From: a virus
IMG/VR virus record: IMGVR_UViG_3300032265_002277
Coordinates: 1 to 28,605 of that record
Direction: 5' to 3' (one strand)
Length of the DNA stretch: 28,605 nt
Below the pieces are notes generated by a model that had not been told where the DNA came from, made no database searches, and saw only the letters and a program-made list of their open reading frames with translations. This document shows, piece by piece, positions 24,648-28,605 of this stretch. The position numbers were made by a program, and so were the translations under genes. Position 1 is the stretch's first letter. Each line of letters starts with the position of its first letter.

Positions 24648-25004
24648 ATGGCAGGAACACCCCCTTATGTTTTGGCGGCGATTATCACGGCGGTTCCAGC
24701 AACCATCGCAGCCACATCCGCTTGGTATCAGGCACATCGGGGTCGCAGGGAAAATACGGGTGACCACGCAAAAGTGGTTCAGCACCTTCAGTCGCTTGAT
24801 AACAAAATCCAAAAGGTTGACATCCGTATAGAGCGTATGGACTTGCGGTTTGACAGCATTGAGGATAAGGTGGAGAGACATCTGGGCTGGCATCGCAATG
24901 AGGCTGGCTCAACCGAAAGCCTTAAAGAGGCCCTATCAAAGGAATATACTGGTGACTACCCAACCTACCCCCTCAACACCGACACCATCCCCGGTGAAAG
25001 TTGA
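24648..25004 (+). CDS. DUF2746-like membrane protein with coiled coil (lysis or holin-associated)
   Basis: A 118-residue protein. Residues about 6-25 (YVLAAIITAVPATIAATSAW) form one membrane segment, followed by a basic stop (HRGRREN). Residues about 37-80 form a coiled coil with clear heptads (VVQHLQSLDNKIQKVDIRIERMDLRFDSIEDKVERHL). This matches the DUF2746 style of proteins found next to holins in actinobacterial phages. A single N-terminal anchor plus a cytoplasmic coiled coil could regulate or support the holin. No Shine-Dalgarno is present. The next gene begins inside its last 53 bases. No endolysin gene is found in the window. Confidence 0.7.
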   Translation: MAGTPPYVLAAIITAVPATIAATSAWYQAHRGRRENTGDHAKVVQHLQSLDNKIQKVDIRIERMDLRFDSIEDKVERHLGWHRNEAGSTESLKEALSKEYTGDYPTYPLNTDTIPGES

Positions 25005-25236
25005 CCCGAAAGCAGTCCAAGCGACTGTCATTCGCTATGCAGTTCCCGCCCTTGTTGGCATCGCTGTTTCCCTCGCGGCTAAGGCTGGTTTCAGCCTCTC
25101 GCCCACGCAGGCATTTGGCTACATCGCCCCTGCCGTTGGAACGGCTTACTCGACCCTCGCTCACATTTTGGAAGCGAAGGTTCCTGCCCTGAAGTTCATC
25201 CTCGGCGCATCAAAGCCAACCGCTATCACCAAGTAG
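24952..25236 (+). CDS. Holin-like small membrane protein
   Basis: A 94-residue protein starting at GTG 24952, chosen because AAAGGA at 24938-24943 lies 8 bases upstream; the frame stays open further upstream, but only inside the preceding gene. After a Pro/Thr-rich head it has two membrane segments (about 26-43, YAVPALVGIAVSLAAKAG; about 49-66, AFGYIAPAVGTAYSTLAH) and a short basic tail. The YSTLAHILEAKVPALKFILGA segment matches the 'aYy.l.r.lE...P.lg.lLG' ending typical of small holin-like proteins in actinobacterial phages. It would form the membrane lesion that allows lysis. It overlaps the upstream gene by 53 bases in another frame. Confidence 0.65.
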   Translation: MTTQPTPSTPTPSPVKVDPKAVQATVIRYAVPALVGIAVSLAAKAGFSLSPTQAFGYIAPAVGTAYSTLAHILEAKVPALKFILGASKPTAITK

Positions 25237-25251
25237 TATCCACGCCACAAG

Positions 25252-25310
25252 GCGTTGCATCGCTTTGCAATGCGAAACCCCACCAGCCCTTAATCGGGTG
25301 GGTGGGGTTT
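25252..25310 (+). terminator. Tandem hairpin terminator between convergent genes
   Basis: Two stems follow the holin-like gene. The first pairs GCGTTGCA (25252-25259) with TGCAATGC (25266-25273). The second pairs AAACCCCACC (25275-25284) with GGTGGGGTTT (25301-25310) around a CCC-TTAAT-GGG inner stem, followed by the T-rich CTGCTTTGTT. The A-run and T-run flanking the second stem make it usable from both strands, fitting its place between convergent transcription units. The rest of 25311-25396 shows nothing I can identify. Confidence 0.75.
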
Positions 25311-25396
25311 CTGCTTTGTTCACCACGATGGGCAGGGGTTAGCACAACTGCAACCCCGTTGGATAGTAGTTTCCCCTACCCACCGTGACGATGTTG

Positions 25397-25999
25397 CTAG
25401 TCAGCGACCTTCACGCTGACCGAGATGCCACCTTCGGTGTGCTGAAGTCCAGCCACAGGCGTTCCGGTGGTGGGGTCAATGACCGAAGTGCCATCGAAGT
25501 CGGCAACCTTCTTGATAGCCGAGACATCAGCCTCACGCTTCACACGCACCCACTCGGAGTGACCGTTGGCTTCAGCCCAAGCGAGAAACGCTTCAGCATC
25601 CGTCACGGCAACCTTGCTCGGCGTGATACGGCTGGTCAGCGTTCCATCGGGGAAGTCAATGGACTTGCGACCATCTTGCTCGTTCTGACGAACGGTGATG
25701 AGGTAGTCCGAGAGAGCGAGGTCAAAAAACTCAACCTCACGCCCGTGCTTCGTGGTGTTCGCTTCTACCCAAGCGTTGATACGGTCAAGTTCGACCTGTG
25801 CCATACGCTTCACCTCGTCAATGCGGCGTTGTGCCTGTGCGAGCCTACGCATCGCCCACAGAGCCTCATCATCGCTGGTGATGGTCAAGGCTCGCTCGGT
25901 GGTGAGGTTGCCCTGTTCGTCAATGTTGTTCTCGGCAAAGCCCGAAGGCTCACCAAGACTTGCTAGGTATGTGGACAAGTCCACGATTTCGTTGCTCAT
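25397..25999 (-). CDS. Gam-like host-nuclease inhibitor
   Basis: A 200-residue protein on the minus strand. The central helical region (about 44-110) reads DEALWAMRRLAQAQRRIDEVKRMAQVELDRINAWVEANT, then EVEFFDLALSDYLITVRQ, DGRKSIDFPDGTLTSRITPSKV and DAEAFLAWAEANG. The long antiparallel-helix pattern followed by 'rKsi.lPdGtl..R..p..v.v.D...fl.wa' is that of the phage Mu Gam family (host-nuclease inhibitor). Such proteins bind free double-strand ends and block exonucleases such as RecBCD. It is coupled to the upstream small gene by TAATG. Placement next to a Sak4-like gene supports a recombination role. It runs against the main direction of transcription. Confidence 0.8.
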   Translation of the reverse strand: MSNEIVDLSTYLASLGEPSGFAENNIDEQGNLTTERALTITSDDEALWAMRRLAQAQRRIDEVKRMAQVELDRINAWVEANTTKHGREVEFFDLALSDYLITVRQNEQDGRKSIDFPDGTLTSRITPSKVAVTDAEAFLAWAEANGHSEWVRVKREADVSAIKKVADFDGTSVIDPTTGTPVAGLQHTEGGISVSVKVAD

Positions 26000-26241
26000 T
26001 ACATCTGTCCTTTCGCTTGTTGGGTAAGACTAACTTCGGGGTGTGACACGAGGCTGATGGCTACCTTGCGGGCAGCCTTCTCACGCCATTGGAACGCATC
26101 CGAGTAAACCTCGTATTCGTTCTCCATACGCTCGTTGTACACGCTCACGATGTCACGCAAGATGCTCTCTGCGGTGTTGTTGTCTTTGGTGGTCAGGGCT
26201 TCAAGAGCCTTGCTCACCATCTCTAATATTTCTATGTCCAC
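25999..26241 (-). CDS. Small helical protein in the Gam operon
   Basis: An 80-residue protein on the minus strand with start GTG at 26241 and a purine-rich AAGGAAGGAAG upstream. It is mostly helix: DIEILEMVSKALEALTTKDNNTAESILRDIVSVYNERMENEYEVYSDAFQWREKAARKVAISLV. I do not recognise a family. Its stop overlaps the ATG of the Gam-like gene (TAATG), so the two are made together, and it may act with Gam or regulate the operon. An internal ATG at 26220 is possible but has a poorer ribosome site. Confidence 0.65.
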   Translation of the reverse strand: MDIEILEMVSKALEALTTKDNNTAESILRDIVSVYNERMENEYEVYSDAFQWREKAARKVAISLVSHPEVSLTQQAKGQM

Positions 26242-26279
26242 AGGACTTCCTTCCTTAGTCGGTTGATACTACGACAGGA

Positions 26280-26308
26280 ACAGTAGCAGGGTTGAGTGAC
26301 AAACACAA
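26280..26308 (-). promoter_or_regulatory. Possible minus-strand promoter for the Gam operon
   Basis: On the minus strand TGC-TACTGT gives an extended -10 (plus-strand 26280-26288) with TTGTGT 17 bases upstream (plus-strand 26303-26308), 39 bases before the GTG at 26241. The -35 is poor. A TTGACA further upstream (plus-strand 26333-26338) has no good -10. The small inverted repeat CACAA-ATCA-TTGTG at 26304-26317 overlaps the -35 and could be an operator. Low confidence. Confidence 0.3.
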
Positions 26309-26366
26309 ATCATTGTGAGGCTTTTTTCGGGGTGTCAAATCATCAAGGGAAATAAGGGTTCTGGGC

Positions 26367-26395
26367 TTGACGAGGGTTTAGTTAAGCACTATGCT
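26367..26395 (+). promoter_or_regulatory. Promoter for the Sak4-like gene
   Basis: TTGACG at 26367-26372 and TATGCT at 26390-26395 with a 17-base spacer form the best sigma-70-like promoter in the window. It lies 71 bases upstream of GTG 26467, whose Shine-Dalgarno AAAGGGG is at 26451-26457. It points away from the Gam operon, so 26242-26466 is a divergent control region. The remaining bases of this 225-base gap show only the small inverted repeat at 26304-26317. Confidence 0.65.
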
Positions 26396-26466
26396 GATGA
26401 GTGGACACTAACGAAACCAGTTCCAATAGCAATACCGAAACCATAAACAGAAAGGGGTGACCAACC

Positions 26467-27390
26467 GTGTCATCTTTATTTACCAAAGCGAGCAAAGCAG
26501 AAGCGAAGGCTCGTATCGCAGTCACCGGCCCATCGGGTTCAGGTAAGACCTATTCATCGCTCTTGTGGGCAAGGGTGCTTGCCGAGGGTGGCAAAATCGC
26601 AGTCATTGACACCGAGCGTGACAGCGCAAAGTTGTATGCAGACCGCTTTGACTTTGACAGCCTTTCGATGTCTGCCCCGTATCACCCTGACCGCCTTGTT
26701 GAGGCTCTGAAGGTCGCACAGGATGAAGGCTACGCTTGCGTGGTTATTGACAGCCTGACCCACTTTTGGAACGGACAGGGTGGCATCTTGGAAATCGTTG
26801 ACCAAGCAGGTGCCGCCAATAAGGGCAACGCCTTCTCTGGTTGGAAGGTTGCCACGCCCATCCAGCAACGGATGGTTGATGCCATCCTCGCTTTTGATGG
26901 TCACATCATCACCACGATGCGTTCTAAGACCGAGTACTCGCTCGAAAAGAACGAATACGGAAAGATTTCCCCCAAGAAGGTTGGCCTTGCACCTCAACAG
27001 CGTGACGGTATTGAATACGAATACACCCTCGTCTTGGAAATGGACACCGACCACCGCACCATCATCGGCAAGACCCGTTGCGAGATTTTGGCTGACAAGG
27101 CGTTCCCTGCGAACGCCGCCACCGATGGTGCAAACACCTTCTTGAACTGGCTGAAGTCGGGTGACCCCCTCATCACAGACACCGAGCGTGATGCTCTTGA
27201 TGGTCGTATCCGTTCGCTGACCCCCGAACGCCGCCGAGCGTTGGGCGAACTGTGGGCTGACAAGGGCTTCCCGAAGGTTGCTTTGCTGACCGCCAACCGC
27301 TACGCCGAAGCCGTTGCTCTCGTCACCGCCGTTGCAACTGACGGTGCTGATGAGGTTGAGGTTGAGGTTGACGAGGAAGCAAACTCGTAG
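26467..27390 (+). CDS. Sak4-like RecA-fold ATPase (recombination)
   Basis: A 307-residue protein starting at GTG 26467. It has a P-loop at residues 21-28 (GPSGSGKT), an early IDTERDSA segment (47-54), and a Walker B at about 90-97 (ACVVIDSL, Asp95). The order 'RiaVtGpsGsGKTyssLlwA', VIDTE, FxxLSMSAPYHPD, VIDSLTHFW, GHIITTMRSKTEY and GKISPKKVGLAPQQRDGIEYE is that of the phage AAA/RecA-core family that includes Sak4 single-strand annealing ATPases. These act with a single-strand binding protein in recombination or recombination-dependent replication. The C-terminal 60 residues are more variable and end in an acidic tail. It is divergent from a Gam-like gene and upstream of replication genes. 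Confidence 0.8.
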   Translation: MSSLFTKASKAEAKARIAVTGPSGSGKTYSSLLWARVLAEGGKIAVIDTERDSAKLYADRFDFDSLSMSAPYHPDRLVEALKVAQDEGYACVVIDSLTHFWNGQGGILEIVDQAGAANKGNAFSGWKVATPIQQRMVDAILAFDGHIITTMRSKTEYSLEKNEYGKISPKKVGLAPQQRDGIEYEYTLVLEMDTDHRTIIGKTRCEILADKAFPANAATDGANTFLNWLKSGDPLITDTERDALDGRIRSLTPERRRALGELWADKGFPKVALLTANRYAEAVALVTAVATDGADEVEVEVDEEANS

Positions 27391-27434
27391 TTCACCGCAC
27401 AGGGGGCTAATCGCCCCGTGAGCCGATGTAAATC

Positions 27435-27469
27435 GCCCTGCCATCCCTTCGGGGGTGGTGGGGCTTTTT
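27435..27469 (+). terminator. Rho-independent terminator after the Sak4-like gene
   Basis: GCCC (27435-27438) and CCATCCC (27441-27447) pair across a TTCG loop with GGGGTGG (27452-27458) and GGGC (27461-27464), and TTTTT follows at 27465-27469. The tetraloop, GC-rich stem and T-run make this the clearest terminator in the window. A smaller stem at 27403-27417 (GGGGC/GCCCC) precedes it. The rest of 27470-27547 holds no clear promoter; the replication gene downstream may rely on read-through or an unrecognised promoter. Confidence 0.85.
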
Positions 27470-27547
27470 GCGCTCTGTAAGTCCACACACGGGTCGCTGT
27501 GGTCGTGTAGTGTCAGCACCCTCTAGAAGCCAACACGAGGAGTGACC

Positions 27548-28363
27548 TTGACCATCCGCAGAAGTCCATCGCCCATCCGCAAAAACTTCACCATCCTTCC
27601 GAACAAAACCCTGAACGACAGTCGCTTGACTTGGCAAGCACGAGGGATGCTCGCCTACCTGCTCTCAAAGCCTGACCATTGGCGTGTCATCGTCAAGGCG
27701 TTGGTGAACGAAAGTCCGGCAGGTCGAGATGCCGTTTACTCCATCCTGAAGGAGTTGGAGAAGTTTGGCTACATCACCTACGAGCAAACCCACGAAAGTG
27801 ATGGCACTTTTGGTGAAACCGAGCGTGTCGTTCACGAGGTTTCCTGCATTTCCCCTGATGGCACCGCTTACGGCTTAGCCGTATACGGCTCAACCGGATA
27901 CGGCTCAACCGTATACGGCGAACCCGTATGCATAGTAAATACTGATTTAGAGAAAGAACTGACTAGAGAAAGTACTGAACTAAGTAATCTGCCCGCTTCT
28001 AGCGAAACGGGCGACAAGTCAAAATCGGCCACTAGTGAAAATCAACCATACCAAGCCGAGTTTGATGAACTGTGGGCGCTCTACCCACGCAAGGTTGGGC
28101 GCAAGAAAGCCCAAGCCCAACTCATTGCCACGCTGCGGCGAGGTATTTCACTAGACGAACTCCGCGCCGCAGTCCAAAACTACGCTGCTTCTCGCCAAGG
28201 CAAAGAGGATGCTTACACCCTTCACGCTTCGACCTTCTGGGGGTCAAGCGATAGGTGGGAGGATTACAAGACAGGCGGTGAGGGGCTGAAAGCCGACAAG
28301 CAAGCCAGCCAGCCGAAGGGCTTCAGCGCCATCCAAAACTTCTTAAACCGAGGCAACCAATGA
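27548..28363 (+). CDS. Replication initiator protein with winged-helix N-terminus
   Basis: About 271 residues. TTG 27548 is preferred over GTG 27542 because GAGGAG at 27537-27542 would overlap the GTG. Residues about 12-90 are a helix-turn-helix domain of the phage replication type: FTILPNKTLNDSRLTWQARG, MLAYLLSKPDHWRV, SPAGRDAVYSILKELEKFGYI. A linker follows (about 108-160) that contains four YGxxV-type pentapeptides encoded by the iterons and then a Ser/Thr/Glu-rich acidic stretch. The C-terminal domain (about 168-250, FDELWALYPRKVGRKKAQAQL, then STFWGSSDRWEDYK) is common in phage replication proteins that recruit a helicase loader. It would bind the origin in its own gene, as lambda O does. 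The TGA overlaps the next start (ATGA, 28360-28363). Confidence 0.8.
   Translation: MTIRRSPSPIRKNFTILPNKTLNDSRLTWQARGMLAYLLSKPDHWRVIVKALVNESPAGRDAVYSILKELEKFGYITYEQTHESDGTFGETERVVHEVSCISPDGTAYGLAVYGSTGYGSTVYGEPVCIVNTDLEKELTRESTELSNLPASSETGDKSKSATSENQPYQAEFDELWALYPRKVGRKKAQAQLIATLRRGISLDELRAAVQNYAASRQGKEDAYTLHASTFWGSSDRWEDYKTGGEGLKADKQASQPKGFSAIQNFLNRGNQ
27869..27928 (+). repeat. Four 15-bp palindromic iterons
   Basis: Four head-to-tail 15-bp units without spacers: TACGGCTTAGCCGTA (27869-27883), TACGGCTCAACCGGA (27884-27898), TACGGCTCAACCGTA (27899-27913) and TACGGCGAACCCGTA (27914-27928). Unit 1 is a perfect interrupted palindrome (TACGGC-TTA-GCCGTA); the others keep the symmetry in part. 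They lie in the linker of the replication initiator gene and are in frame (Tyr-Gly-x-x-Val). This is the form of initiator-binding sites at a phage origin. Confidence 0.8.
27929..27991 (+). other. A+T-rich stretch next to the iterons; candidate origin unwinding element
   Basis: Directly after the fourth iteron, 27931-27990 has 18 G/C in 60 bases (30%), far below the surrounding 50-55%. It encodes an acidic, Lys/Glu/Leu/Ser-rich linker. A+T-rich DNA beside iterons is where lambda-type origins open. The function is inferred from the arrangement; no box for DnaA is recognised in it. Confidence 0.6.
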
Positions 28364-28605
28364 CCCGTGAACAAACAGCCATTATTTGCGCCACCCTTTC
28401 AGCGGCGTTCCCAAACTGGACTGTGACATCCGAGACTTTGGAAGTCTGGCAGGCGATGTTGCAGGATTTGGATGGTGAAATCGTTTTCCGAGCCGCACAG
28501 GACTGGGTTTTGTCCGAGGAAAAGTATCCGACCATCGCTGGCATCCGCAGGAAGTCTGCTGAAATCTCCAACTCGCTCTGCCCCACCGCCTCTGAAGCGT
28601 GGGTC
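28360..28605 (+). CDS. Probable helicase loader, G39P-like (partial, runs off the window)
   Basis: The first 82 residues of a gene that starts at ATG 28360, overlapping the replication initiator stop by 4 bases, and continues past the window edge. It reads MTREQTAIICATLSAAFPNWTV, then ETLEVWQAMLQDLDGEIVFRAAQDWV, then KYPTIAGIRRKSAEISN. The pattern 'e....l..l..afP.w...etl.vw...l.dld.e.v..A...w....ky.PtiaeIR' is that of small helical proteins related to the SPP1 G39P helicase loader/inhibitor family. It would deliver the replicative helicase to the initiator-bound origin, which agrees with its coupling to that gene. No helicase or polymerase gene is in the window. Confidence 0.65.
   Translation, partial: MTREQTAIICATLSAAFPNWTVTSETLEVWQAMLQDLDGEIVFRAAQDWVLSEEKYPTIAGIRRKSAEISNSLCPTASEAWV

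Noticed and set aside
25385-25966. A 193-codon plus-strand open frame opposite the Gam-like gene.
   Set aside because: The minus-strand product has a clear family pattern and TAATG coupling; the plus-strand frame has no ribosome site and lies beyond the terminator.
26304-26317. CACAA-ATCA-TTGTG as an operator.
   Set aside because: Arms of only 5 bp and a single copy; kept only as a note under the minus-strand promoter.
27403-27417. GGGGC...GCCCC stem before the main terminator as a separate terminator.
   Set aside because: Short stem without a T-run; the stem at 27435-27469 is sufficient.
26554-27519. A 321-codon minus-strand open frame opposite the Sak4-like gene.
   Set aside because: It is a shadow of a gene with a P-loop, Walker B and family pattern; its translation shows no recognisable motif and it runs through the terminator.
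27869-27928. The 15-bp units as a possible CRISPR-like or slipped tandem repeat.
   Set aside because: There are no spacers, the units are palindromic, and they are in frame within an initiator gene, so an iteron reading fits better.
1-28605. tRNA genes, integrase, attachment sites, endolysin and transposable elements.
   Set aside because: None could be supported on either strand; the endolysin and capsid/terminase genes are presumably outside the window.

Overview
The window is a piece of a tailed, siphovirus-like phage genome of about 50-55% GC. It is almost wholly coding and has no tRNA, insertion sequence, integrase or CRISPR array. No intergenic stretch exceeds 300 bases; the longest are 25237-25396, 26242-26466 and 27391-27547. 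An actinobacterial host is inferred, not proven. The grounds are a DUF5047-type tail-tip protein, a DUF2746-like membrane protein paired with a small holin-like protein, frequent GTG/TTG starts, and a likely leaderless promoter at 24636.

Layout. 1-3472: the end of an unidentified structural gene, a 980-residue capsid-proximal protein whose second half is an array of 20-residue repeats, and a small Ig-like structural protein. 3481-5495: neck genes packed with ATGA/GTGA/TAATG overlaps (head-tail adaptor, probable stopper, HK97 gp10-like protein, tail terminator, and a small Cys/His protein). 5559-8443: two small accessory proteins, two tandem tail-tube paralogues, and a tail assembly chaperone made as a short form and, through a GGGAAAA slippery site, a -1 frameshifted long form. 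8465-24610: tape measure protein, two very large beta-rich tail proteins (1,054 and 2,374 residues), a DUF5047 tail-tip protein and an OB-fold-like tip protein. 24648-25236: two overlapping membrane proteins, probably the holin locus, closed by a hairpin terminator. 25397-26241 (minus strand): a Gam-like nuclease inhibitor and a small partner. 26467-28605 (plus strand): a Sak4-like RecA-fold ATPase, a replication initiator, and the start of a probable helicase loader.

How it works together: the left 25 kb builds the neck, tail and lysis membrane proteins. The right 3 kb is a recombination and replication module with divergent transcription from 26242-26466. The replication initiator gene carries four 15-bp palindromic iterons followed directly by an A+T-rich stretch, the same arrangement as the lambda origin inside gene O.

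The main unexplained signals are at the level of DNA words. By eye I find no GATC, AGCT, CATG or AATT and no GANTC in 28.6 kb, while other four-base palindromes are common. In contrast the octamer TAGTGAAA (or its complement TTTCACTA) occurs at least 21 times in several codon phases. A shared beta-module also recurs in the tail tube, both giant tail proteins and the capsid-proximal protein.
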